Shown here in pieces: positions 17,086 to 25,245 of a stretch of 33,704 nucleotides of DNA (the stretch's first letter is position 1; each line of letters begins with the position of its first letter). The translations under genes and the position numbers were made by a program. Below the pieces are notes generated by a model. It was not told the origin of the DNA, made no database searches, and worked only from the letters and a program-made list of their open reading frames with translations. The stretch comes from an uncultured Clostridia bacterium (GTDB taxonomy: Bacteria > Bacillota > Clostridia > Oscillospirales > Ruminococcaceae), in the NCBI GenBank assembly GCA_947632425.1, contig CANRPG010000002.1:1-33704 (forward strand), in the 5' to 3' direction.

Positions 17086-18357
17086 TTAATGTATTTTGTT
17101 TACTGTAAGTATTTTTGCCGTCATATCAAGTCCTGCGGTCTTTATATTTACCGTATCGCCGACATTAGCTTTTTCGGCTGTTATGGTCTTGCCGCTTTCG
17201 TCAGTAACATGGGCATAACCGCGCTTTAATACTGCAAGAGGGTCAAGCGCGCAAAGGCGTGAATACTCTTTTTCAAGGGTATGCAAATGCAAGTCAGCCA
17301 CCGAGTTTACAGCGGTATTTATGTCTTTATCAAGCTGTGAAAGCTCATCTTCATATTCTTTTATAATGCCTGAAGGCGACAATGACAACAGTCTTTTGCG
17401 CTGCTCTTCAAGGCGCCTGATATTATTATCGAGCACCGCACTCGGCGACAAGGACGACAATTTGTTGCAGAGTATTACAAATCGCAATTCGTACTTTCCG
17501 AGCTTTAAGTTCATGGTTTTATATATGGAATCTTCGTAAAACTCCAAAGTTTTTGAAAGGTTTTTAGTCTCAGGCACTGCTTTCATTGCCGCCGCGGTCG
17601 GTGTTGAAGCTCTGTCGTCTGCGGCATAGTCGCAAAGGGTGGTATCTACCTCGTGCCCGACTGCGGAAATTATAGGCGTTTTGCAGTTATACACCGCCAT
17701 TGTAACGCTTTCGGCGTTGAAAGTTTTAAGATCCTCACCCGAGCCGCCGCCGCGCGTTAAAATAAGCACATCGCAGCCGCAGTTATCGGCGCGTTTTATG
17801 GCGCTGCATATATCCTGCTCGGCATAAACGCCCTGCACAGAAGTCGGCGAGATCACCACATTAGCAGAGGGAAAACGCCCTTTTATGGTCTTTAAAACGT
17901 CATGCACTGCCGCGCCGTCAAGCGATGTTATAACGCCTATTTTTCTGGGACTTTCGGGCAGAACTTTTTTATTCTCATCGCTGAAAACGCCCATTTTTGA
18001 AAGCTTTTGCTTTACTCTTTCAAGTTCAGCTTTCTGAGCACCCTCGCCCAGCGGTGTCATATCAGTACATTTTATCTGCATTATGCCGTCGCGCTGGTAA
18101 TATTCTGCGCTGCCCAGTGCAAGTATCTGCATACCGTTTTTAGGCATAAAACGCAGCCTTTCAACGCAGGAAGAAAACATTATTGCGCTTATTTTTGCAT
18201 CGTTGTCTTTTATGGTAAAGTACATATGACCGCTGCGTGCGTTTATGTTGGTGTCGGCAAGTTCGCCTGTCACGGCTATGTTGTTGAGTTTTCTGTCCTG
18301 CTTTATATTAGATGCAAGGTATCTGTTCAGTTGTGATACAGTTAATGTAGATGCCAT
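17086..18357 (-). CDS. xseA: Exodeoxyribonuclease VII large subunit
   Basis: LTVSQLNRYLASNIKQDRKLNNIAVTGELADTNINARSGHMYFTIKDNDAKISAIMF; LTRGGGSGEDLKTFN; ISAVGHEVDTTLCDYAADDRASTPTAAA. ORF extends to 18366. Confidence 0.97.
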   Translation of the reverse strand: MASTLTVSQLNRYLASNIKQDRKLNNIAVTGELADTNINARSGHMYFTIKDNDAKISAIMFSSCVERLRFMPKNGMQILALGSAEYYQRDGIMQIKCTDMTPLGEGAQKAELERVKQKLSKMGVFSDENKKVLPESPRKIGVITSLDGAAVHDVLKTIKGRFPSANVVISPTSVQGVYAEQDICSAIKRADNCGCDVLILTRGGGSGEDLKTFNAESVTMAVYNCKTPIISAVGHEVDTTLCDYAADDRASTPTAAAMKAVPETKNLSKTLEFYEDSIYKTMNLKLGKYELRFVILCNKLSSLSPSAVLDNNIRRLEEQRKRLLSLSPSGIIKEYEDELSQLDKDINTAVNSVADLHLHTLEKEYSRLCALDPLAVLKRGYAHVTDESGKTITAEKANVGDTVNIKTAGLDMTAKILTVNKIH

Positions 18358-19307
18358 TTTACACACCTTCTTTCAGCTGCGGCATAAAGGGCTGTGCCTG
18401 CCGCGTTATCGCACGAAAATTCAGCCGCCGAGAACGCCGCCGCAGTTTTCTCTGAAATTGCTTTTTGCAAAAGTTTATCGGACATTACGCCGCCTGCATA
18501 GACGGTACTGAGTCTGCCGCAAGTTTGATATGCATACTCTGTCATACCCAGAAGGGCGTCTGCAATGCTGTCAAGGCAAAACCTTGCGACATTTTCGCGC
18601 GTTTCGCCGCTGTCTATCATTTTAGCGCACTGATTTTCTATACCCGAAAGGCAGCAGCTGCCGTCTTTCAAAGCTATCTTACATTTAAAGCGCTTATCTG
18701 CGCGGTTTGCAAGCTCTTCAAGCTGCTTGCCGCAAGGAAAATCAAGCCCTAGCATAAGCCCCACCCTATCAATGGCTTGTCCTGCTTTTAAATCGAGCGA
18801 GGAACATATGGTTTGTATATCGAGAAGGTTGTCTTTCTGCGGCGTACACAAAAGAACATCTGTAGTTCCGCCGCTGACATGAAACGCTATAAACGGCTGT
18901 TTTTCATACAGCCAGCCGAGCTTGTCCGCGGAATAGAGCGCTGCGAGCACGTGACCCATTTGGTGAGTGGTAAGGTAAAGCTGACAGCCTGTTGTGGCTG
19001 CTATCGACCTTGCCGCGCCCTCACCGACAAGAAAACACGGCATATATGAGCCTGTGACCCCTCGCGGACGTGAGGAAGCGCACACGGCGCAAATTCTTGG
19101 TTTTCCCTGCTCTTCAAATAGCTTTTCTAAGAGAGATGGCAGCTGCTTGGTATGGTGAAACACCGCATCGGACTGCCTCAGCCCCACCTCGCCTTTTTTA
19201 ACGGGAAGAAGCAGCTTTTCCTGACAAATTTCGCCCGTTTGCGTATTGAGCAGAGCGCACGAGGTTGTATAGTTGCTGGTATCTATACCGAGGATATATT
19301 CAGCCAT
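18342..19307 (-). CDS. Peptidase M22 / TsaD(Kae1)-like ASKHA-fold protein, paralog of canonical TsaD
   Basis: MAEYILGIDTSNYTTSCALL; HHTKQLPSLLEKLF; LTTHQMGHVLAALYSA (HxxxH); FHVSGGTTDVLL; FSCDNAAGTALYAAAE. Confidence 0.85.
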   Translation of the reverse strand: MAEYILGIDTSNYTTSCALLNTQTGEICQEKLLLPVKKGEVGLRQSDAVFHHTKQLPSLLEKLFEEQGKPRICAVCASSRPRGVTGSYMPCFLVGEGAARSIAATTGCQLYLTTHQMGHVLAALYSADKLGWLYEKQPFIAFHVSGGTTDVLLCTPQKDNLLDIQTICSSLDLKAGQAIDRVGLMLGLDFPCGKQLEELANRADKRFKCKIALKDGSCCLSGIENQCAKMIDSGETRENVARFCLDSIADALLGMTEYAYQTCGRLSTVYAGGVMSDKLLQKAISEKTAAAFSAAEFSCDNAAGTALYAAAERRCVKWHLH

Positions 19308-19713
19308 TTTCTTTCTTTTCCAGATCTCTTGAAAACGAGCCGAGAACGCCGTTTATAAACGAAACATCGCTGTTATATGCATAGGCGCGCGCCAAAAGCA
19401 CCGCCTCGCTTATAGCAACGTTCACGGGCACTCTGTCGTTATAGAGAGATTCATAGATAGCTATACGCAAAATAGCGAGGTCGAGCCGCGGTATTCTTTC
19501 TACCGTTCTTTTATCGCTGTACTTAGCTATCATGCTGTCCAGCTCGTCTTTCTTTTCCAGAACGCCTTTAACAAGCTTTTTTACATCTTTATTCACAGGC
19601 AGCCCTGCGAAACTTTCGGCTATCTCAAATATCTCCTCGATATCACCGCCGACAAAAAATTCCTCAAAGCAGATTATAAAGGCTGTTTCTCTTATTTCAT
19701 GTCTTGTAGGCAT
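19300..19713 (-). CDS. nusB: Transcription antitermination factor NusB
   Basis: MPTRHEIRETAFIICFEEFFVGGD...IPRLDLAILRIAIYESLYNDRVPVNVAISEAVLLARAYAYNSDVSFINGVLGSF. Confidence 0.95.
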   Translation of the reverse strand: MPTRHEIRETAFIICFEEFFVGGDIEEIFEIAESFAGLPVNKDVKKLVKGVLEKKDELDSMIAKYSDKRTVERIPRLDLAILRIAIYESLYNDRVPVNVAISEAVLLARAYAYNSDVSFINGVLGSFSRDLEKKENG

Positions 19714-19803
19714 AATTTTACCGTCCTTATGTATTTTAGCGCATTAACACAAAAGCAGTCTGACCCACCCCCGTAAGGGAGCAGGCTCGACCACGTTTAT
19801 TAT

Positions 19804-20151
19804 TCAGTCAAAAGCTATATCAGCGACCGTTACATTTACTCTTGCCACGGTAAGCCCAGTCATTGACTGCACGGCGGACTTTACCTTTTCCTGCACCTGC
19901 TCTGCCACTGCTGTTGCCTTTGCGGTATTCTTTACCGTGATGCTTATCGAAAGCTCTACCACGTCATCGACATAGCCTACTTTTACACGGCGGCTCTCAG
20001 GCTTCTGGGTTATTATATCTATGACAGACTTTGGCTGCGGCTTTATATCCTGCACTGCGTCTATATCCTTGACGGCGTTTACCGCGATCGTGGAAATAAC
20101 ATCCTCGCTTATCATCAGTCTGCCCTTAACGTCCTTTTCTGTTTTCTCCAT
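19804..20151 (-). CDS. Asp23/Gls24 (YqhY-like) family protein
   Basis: KGRLMISEDVISTIAVNAVKDIDAV...VVELSISITVKNTAKATAVAEQVQEKVKSAVQSMTGLTVARVNVTVADIAFD. Confidence 0.93.
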   Translation of the reverse strand: MEKTEKDVKGRLMISEDVISTIAVNAVKDIDAVQDIKPQPKSVIDIITQKPESRRVKVGYVDDVVELSISITVKNTAKATAVAEQVQEKVKSAVQSMTGLTVARVNVTVADIAFD

Positions 20152-20213
20152 GAAAATACCTCCTGCTGTATAGAAGTTGTGCCTTGTGGGCGCTATGCCG
20201 CACTGCTACTTCT

Positions 20214-20242
20214 ATTATAGCACATATTTTCAATAAGTACAA
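20214..20242 (-). promoter_or_regulatory. Sigma-A-like extended -10 promoter for asp23/gls24
   Basis: Minus strand: TTGTAC (20242-20237), 17 nt, TGc-TATAAT (-10 at 20219-20214), just after the spoIIIAH stop. Confidence 0.6.
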
Positions 20243-20788
20243 CTAGTTTACGTCAAAAATTCTGATATTTTCATTTTTAACGTCAACAACGCCGAGGAGT
20301 ATGGCTTTTATCTGCGCTGCCTGCTGGGCTGTAAGGCCTTCGGATTTTACCACTATATTCGCGGTTTCTCCGTCAAGATAGACTACGCAGTCTTCAAATC
20401 CTGCGGCGATTATAAGGTTTTCTACCTTGCTCTCGGCTTCTATAAGCTTACTTAAAGCAACGGCGTTTTCGGTAGCGACTGTCTGCTCCTCAGCGGTGGA
20501 GTCGCCGCCGTTCATTATAAGCGAGAGGGTCTCTATAGCCTCATCGCGCGACTGTGTTCTGTCAATTCTTGCCTGCGCGAAATACTCGGCATTGTCGGGC
20601 GCTGCGCCGTTTACCGACTGTGTATCGCCGTATGCTATGCTTGTGCCGCCTGCTATGACCTCGGTAGCTTTAAGCTCGGGGGCGGTTTGCGATGCGACAT
20701 AGTTGACATACACGGCAAGACCGAGTATAAGCGTCATTCCTGTGAGGATTATCTGCTGCTTTCCGATAACAACGTGTGGTTTTTTCAT
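20243..20788 (-). CDS. spoIIIAH: Stage III sporulation protein AH
   Basis: MKKPHVVIGKQQIILTGMTLILGLAVYVNYVASQ...ARIDRTQSRDEAIETLSLIM...AAGFEDCVVYLDGETANIVVKSEGLTAQQAAQI. ORF extends to 20863; internal Met start fits the RBS. Confidence 0.92.
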   Translation of the reverse strand: MKKPHVVIGKQQIILTGMTLILGLAVYVNYVASQTAPELKATEVIAGGTSIAYGDTQSVNGAAPDNAEYFAQARIDRTQSRDEAIETLSLIMNGGDSTAEEQTVATENAVALSKLIEAESKVENLIIAAGFEDCVVYLDGETANIVVKSEGLTAQQAAQIKAILLGVVDVKNENIRIFDVN

Positions 20789-20838
20789 AAGAAACATTCC
20801 TTTCAAATTATGTAAAATATATATTTTTCTGTACAATA

Positions 20839-21375
20839 TCAGCCTGAACGGCGTGCGACGCATATATTAGCTGTTGATATACCCAAGGCTGCGGCTGCGG
20901 CGTTTATGAGCTTTTCATCTATGGCTGCGCTGCCTGCGCCGTCGGCGACTATGAGCACGCCCGTGACTTTGGGGCTTACGACCTTTGAAATAACGGGGCT
21001 GCCGTCTTTTATGACGACCGGTTCGCTGCGGTAATCTGTGCTTTGTTCGCCGTCGGCTGTGTCAGACTTATTCTCATACTTTTGAAGATAGACATATTCG
21101 GTAGAGCCCTCGACCGATATCATGACTTCTACCTTGCCTGCCCCCGAAATTTTTGAGAGGATATTCGTAAGGCGCGATTCCTGCTGCTCGCGAAATGCCT
21201 CCGCGCTTGCAGTGGTTTCAGGCTCAGCAGTTTCGTCTGGAGCGCGGGTTTTCCCAAAATCGAGAGATGACAAAAAGATGAGAGCTATGCCTATCATTCC
21301 TATGGCGACGATAACGCCCGTTTTCAGCTTGCCAGTTTTAGGGTCGCAGAGCCTGTTTTTGAGTTTCTTCAGCAC
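20839..21375 (-). CDS. spoIIIAG: Stage III sporulation protein AG
   Basis: N-terminal TM; ESRLTNILSKISGAGKVEVMISVEGSTEYVYLQKY; SPKVTGVLIVADGAGSAAIDEKLINAAAAALGI. Confidence 0.93.
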   Translation of the reverse strand: MLKKLKNRLCDPKTGKLKTGVIVAIGMIGIALIFLSSLDFGKTRAPDETAEPETTASAEAFREQQESRLTNILSKISGAGKVEVMISVEGSTEYVYLQKYENKSDTADGEQSTDYRSEPVVIKDGSPVISKVVSPKVTGVLIVADGAGSAAIDEKLINAAAAALGISTANICVARRSG

Positions 21376-21850
21376 TTTTATCCTCCCAACTTACATTTAT
21401 CTCTCCCTGCAAAAGCTCATCTGAAACTATGCGCTTTATGTCGTCGTAAAACTCTAAATCTTCTTTATCTATAACGACGTTTGTGCGCCTGACTTGCACC
21501 TGCCCGTCTTGCGTTACAGTTAATTCTATGCTGACAGACTGTGGTTTTATTCCGGCTGAAACAAGTTTTGCAAAGATATATTCTGAAAGGTTTTCCTCGG
21601 CGGTGTCAAGTACGTTTTGCGCCATAGCCTGCTGAGATATATTTTCCTCTTTTATGGTGTCCATTTCCTCAATATAACGGGATATGAACGAGTCAAAGTC
21701 GGTCTGCATAAATGGACCTGAGATGATGACTATCAGAATAAGCGCGATCATTGTGCGAATCTGCGTGCGGTATTTTGAACTTACGGTAATATCTGCAAGA
21801 GATGCCGCTATGCCGACGGCGCACCCTGCCAGTATTGCTGCTTTCAGCAT
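21338..21850 (-). CDS. spoIIIAF: Stage III sporulation protein AF
   Basis: Two N-terminal TM segments, position between AE and AG, length ~170 aa. Confidence 0.85.
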   Translation of the reverse strand: MLKAAILAGCAVGIAASLADITVSSKYRTQIRTMIALILIVIISGPFMQTDFDSFISRYIEEMDTIKEENISQQAMAQNVLDTAEENLSEYIFAKLVSAGIKPQSVSIELTVTQDGQVQVRRTNVVIDKEDLEFYDDIKRIVSDELLQGEINVSWEDKSAEETQKQALRP

Positions 21851-21865
21851 TTTTTCACGCTCCTT

Positions 21866-22999
21866 TTAAGCTGCGTTTATGCACATGAGCATCATTATTG
21901 CGGTGGCGATTATGAATACAAGGCTCATAAGTATTGCAATGGTAAGGATTATTGAAAAGACATCTGCCGCGCCCGAAAGCAGCCTTGCGACATTTTTCTG
22001 ACCGAGGATATCGGCAATTGCGGCTGATATTTTTACCGAGGCGCTCAAAAGCAGCACTGCGGCTATGGGTCTTATAACGGTAAAAAAGACTGCCATAACG
22101 CCAAAGCTGCCTGCCGCGGAACGTATAAGCGCAACGCTGCCGCTTACGGTGGTATATGCGTCTGCAACTGCGCTGCCTATTACGGGCACAAAACTGGAGG
22201 CTGTAAATTTTGCGGCTCTTACTGCAACGCTGTCGGCGGCGCAGGCTATTATGCTCTTTATTGAAAGCACGCCTACAAAAGCTGTAGCAGCCACGCCGAG
22301 CGACCACTGTACGGCTTTTTTCATCATTGAAGATATACTTGACGAATACAAAGGACATATGCTTTCGGCGACAGAAACGGCAAGAATAACGCTGCAAAGG
22401 GGCACTATAAGCCTTTCGGAGACTATGTTTATGACTTCGCACAGCGCCATAAGCGAGATATAGTAGCCCGATGCCGCTGTGGCATAACCGCCGCCTGTAA
22501 GCAGGCTGACAAACACGGGGATATAGGCTATCATAAAGGCGTTGAGCTCGCCGAGCATGATACACACGACAGACAAAGCGGTGTTTATCTGCTCATAAAG
22601 CACGCCTGCCGCCGCCAGAGTTCCCACTATGCCCAGAACGCCGCTAAGTTCGCCCGAGGCATCGGAAAGCGATGAAAACATGGTACATATTAGTATTATG
22701 CCGAGCAGTCTGCCCAAAAGAGCCAGTGGCAGCGACACCTGTCCCGAGATACTTTTTGCTATGTACTTTACCACGCCGCCGAATGTGAGCTTGTCCGCTG
22801 TGGAAGAACCTATATCATCAAAGCCGCTCTGCTCCAGGGCATCTCTGGCTTCATCGCTGAGGGTGTTTTCGGCAGTACCGAGTTGTTCGGAAATATCTTC
22901 GGCATAGTCTGCAAAAGCGGTCACAGGAGGCGCAGCAATAACAAATACAAATGCTGCGAGCAGCAATACAAAAAAGCGCAAATACACTGATAATTTCAT
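21866..22999 (-). CDS. spoIIIAE: Stage III sporulation protein AE
   Basis: Signal plus multi-TM; LLGRLLGIILICTMFSSLSDASGELSGVLGIVGTLAAAGVLYEQINTALSV; order in operon. Confidence 0.93.
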   Translation of the reverse strand: MKLSVYLRFFVLLLAAFVFVIAAPPVTAFADYAEDISEQLGTAENTLSDEARDALEQSGFDDIGSSTADKLTFGGVVKYIAKSISGQVSLPLALLGRLLGIILICTMFSSLSDASGELSGVLGIVGTLAAAGVLYEQINTALSVVCIMLGELNAFMIAYIPVFVSLLTGGGYATAASGYYISLMALCEVINIVSERLIVPLCSVILAVSVAESICPLYSSSISSMMKKAVQWSLGVAATAFVGVLSIKSIIACAADSVAVRAAKFTASSFVPVIGSAVADAYTTVSGSVALIRSAAGSFGVMAVFFTVIRPIAAVLLLSASVKISAAIADILGQKNVARLLSGAADVFSIILTIAILMSLVFIIATAIMMLMCINAA

Positions 23000-23017
23000 T
23001 TATTTTATCTTCCAAAT

Positions 23018-23407
23018 CTAACTGTTTATAAGAGCTGTTATAAGCTCCATTACCGCGGTATAAAGCGGCAGTGAGATAACAAGCAGTGACACCCTTGCGA
23101 CTATCTCTATCTGCGAGGCTAGGGCGCTTTCACCGCAGTCGCGGCAGCAATCGGCGGAGAGCTGCGCTACGATACATATGCCGACCGCGCGCAGGAGAAT
23201 GGATACATACTCGCTGTTTATATCCGCGGTTTCAAATAAAGCTCTCAGCCTGTCTGCAACGCTGCTGAAATAGTCCATATATCCTGCGGCTGAAATAATT
23301 ATCACCGAGAGAGAAAGGAGCACTCTCATATCGGGGTCTTGCCTGCCGATAAGCTTTGCTATTACGCAGGCGCAGAGTATAAGACCGCATATGCTGAATA
23401 TGCTCAT
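23018..23407 (-). CDS. spoIIIAD: Stage III sporulation protein AD
   Basis: ~129 aa, multi-TM; LLRAVGICIVAQLSADCCRDCGESALASQIEIVARVSLLVISLPLYTAVMELI. Confidence 0.93.
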   Translation of the reverse strand: MSIFSICGLILCACVIAKLIGRQDPDMRVLLSLSVIIISAAGYMDYFSSVADRLRALFETADINSEYVSILLRAVGICIVAQLSADCCRDCGESALASQIEIVARVSLLVISLPLYTAVMELITALINS

Positions 23408-23604
23408 CAGTATATACCGAAAATGCTCTTTATGCTCTCAAACAAGCCGCCTATCTCGGTGATTATCATAAAAAGCACCACTATCAGACCTGCCAGCGTT
23501 GTCATAAGCGCTTGTTCATCGCGCTCGGCACGTTTTAAAAGCTGGTTGAGCACCGCGACTATTATGCCTATTGCGGCTATTCTGAAAATAAGATCTATGT
23601 CCAT
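23407..23604 (-). CDS. spoIIIAC: Stage III sporulation protein AC
   Basis: 65 aa, MDIDLIFRIAAIGIIVAVLNQLLKRAERDEQALMTTLAGLIVVLFMI. Confidence 0.94.
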   Translation of the reverse strand: MDIDLIFRIAAIGIIVAVLNQLLKRAERDEQALMTTLAGLIVVLFMIITEIGGLFESIKSIFGIY

Positions 23605-23620
23605 TACACTGATGACCTTT

Positions 23621-24103
23621 CTAGATTATTAGCAGCGAGACAAATATGCCGCCGAGAAAGCCTAAAGTATCGTAAAGGCGGCACTTTTTAGCGCACTCTT
23701 CCTCGCAGGAGTCAATGGCAGAGGAAAGCCTTGCTTTGGCAAACTCTATCATAGAAAGCTGGGTGGCAAGGTCGGTGCAGCCAAGCTGTGAGAAAACATC
23801 GCACACTATGGCGCGCTCTTCGGCGTTTATACACAAGGCTTCAAAGCTTTCGCTGGTCCGGAGAGAGTGCGGCAGATCAAGCGGGTCAAGGTCTGCGAAA
23901 AATGAGAGTTTGCCGCCGCGCGAGAGCATGGAAATTATCTCACCCGTGGTGGCGCTGCCATACTGGAAGGCTATGGAGATATCGCAAAAAGCCTTTTGCA
24001 AGAGTTTCAGCTGCCGCAGCCTTTCACGCAATTCGTTTGATTTGCGCGTACCGAGTATGCCGCCGCACATGACCACTGCCGCCGCGCCGAGCAGCTTAAT
24101 CAT
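23621..24103 (-). CDS. spoIIIAB: Stage III sporulation protein AB
   Basis: MIKLLGAAAVVMCGGILGTRKSNELRERLRQLKLLQKAFCDISIAFQYGSATTGEI...LYDTLGFLGGIFVSLLII. Confidence 0.92.
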   Translation of the reverse strand: MIKLLGAAAVVMCGGILGTRKSNELRERLRQLKLLQKAFCDISIAFQYGSATTGEIISMLSRGGKLSFFADLDPLDLPHSLRTSESFEALCINAEERAIVCDVFSQLGCTDLATQLSMIEFAKARLSSAIDSCEEECAKKCRLYDTLGFLGGIFVSLLII

Positions 24104-25034
24104 TGGTTATCCTGACAAGGCGCGTGACCTTGCCGCACAGACTGCCCGTTCCCAAAACGCAGGCATAGTCGAACACCTTGTCCTTGATAAGTTTTGATAC
24201 ACCGCTGCGGCGTTTGGCGCTGTCGTAGTCGGGGGCGTGGGTGGTGGCAATTAGCTTTACGCCAGAATTTACGGCATATTCCAAGGCTTTCATATCCTCT
24301 TTAGAGCCTATTTCATCACAGACCAGAGCGTTTGGGGACATTACCCTGACAGCGGTCATTATGGCATCGAATTTATCGTAAGATGTGAAAATATCGGTAA
24401 GTATGCCGACATCGTTATAAGCTCTGCCGTCTGAAACTGCGGCAATTTCGTTGCGCTCATCTATCAGTGAAAGGCGATATTTTTTACCCAAAGATCGGCA
24501 GATATCACGAAGCACCGTTGTTTTGCCGCTGGAGGGCACGCCTATTACAAGGAGGCTTTTTAGGTCGGAAGCAAACACGCTGCGCATTATTTCGTCGGCG
24601 CAGCCTATTACCTCGCGCGCTATGCGGATATTTACCGAAGATATATTTTTGACCGTTTCTACGGTATAATTTACGGGTCTGCTGAGCACCGCTGTACCGC
24701 AGAAGCCTATTCTGCAACCGCCTGCTACGGTCATATAGCCGTCGGAGATCTCTTTTGCATAGCTATGTACGGAGCATTGCAGAGCGCGCTTCATTACGGT
24801 ATCTATGTTGTCGCCGCTGACTTTGACTGCCTGCTCGGGGGTATTTACAAGCTTGCCGTCGGCGCGGATAAAATATTCTTTATCAAACACGGTGCAGGAT
24901 AAAAATTTATCACGCCGAAGCCTTATTTCCTGTATGCGGTATCTCTCCAGCTGCGGCACAAGCCGCACGCTTTGCGACAGCTCGTCCGGCAAAAGCCCTA
25001 AAACACCGTCTATTTTGCTTATCTGCTTTTCCAT
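24096..25034 (-). CDS. spoIIIAA: Stage III sporulation protein AA (secretion-type ATPase)
   Basis: QEIRLRRDKFLS; SVHSYAKEISDGYMTVAGGCRIGFCGTAV; LLVIGVPSSGKTTVLRDICRSLG; LVCDEIGSKEDMKALEYAVNSGVKLIATTHA. Confidence 0.95.
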   Translation of the reverse strand: MEKQISKIDGVLGLLPDELSQSVRLVPQLERYRIQEIRLRRDKFLSCTVFDKEYFIRADGKLVNTPEQAVKVSGDNIDTVMKRALQCSVHSYAKEISDGYMTVAGGCRIGFCGTAVLSRPVNYTVETVKNISSVNIRIAREVIGCADEIMRSVFASDLKSLLVIGVPSSGKTTVLRDICRSLGKKYRLSLIDERNEIAAVSDGRAYNDVGILTDIFTSYDKFDAIMTAVRVMSPNALVCDEIGSKEDMKALEYAVNSGVKLIATTHAPDYDSAKRRSGVSKLIKDKVFDYACVLGTGSLCGKVTRLVRITND

Positions 25035-25077
25035 ATTCTCTATCCTTTCCGTTCAACATGAGGGGTCGTCCTACATA

Positions 25078-25107
25078 ATAATATGTTGCAATATACGGCG
25101 TTATGAC
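25078..25107 (-). promoter_or_regulatory. Candidate sigma-E-type promoter for spoIIIAA
   Basis: Minus strand: GTCATAAC (25107-25100), 14 nt, CATATTAT (25085-25078); resembles the B. subtilis sigma-E consensus (roughly GTCATATT-N13-15-CATACAAT). Confidence 0.5.
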
Positions 25108-25122
25108 TTGAATATTTTACTC

Positions 25123-25151
25123 TTGCATTTCTGTCGAAAAAATAGTATAAT
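25123..25151 (+). promoter_or_regulatory. Sigma-A-like promoter for the moxR operon
   Basis: TTGCAT (25123-25128), 17 nt, TATAAT (25146-25151). Confidence 0.65.
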
Positions 25152-25245
25152 TATATATGTATGATAATTTTTCTGTTTGTTTGGAAATTATGCACTTCTT
25201 TTCTATATAAAAATACTAACAGTAAGAACGAAAGGAATGATACCG

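Noticed and set aside
19714-19803. Terminator or RNA element in the nusB-asp23 gap
   Set aside because: No clear stem with T-run found by eye.
21855-22565. 236-aa minus-strand ORF overlapping spoIIIAE
   Set aside because: Alternative frame of spoIIIAE, Arg/Cys/Tyr-rich with no domain sense.
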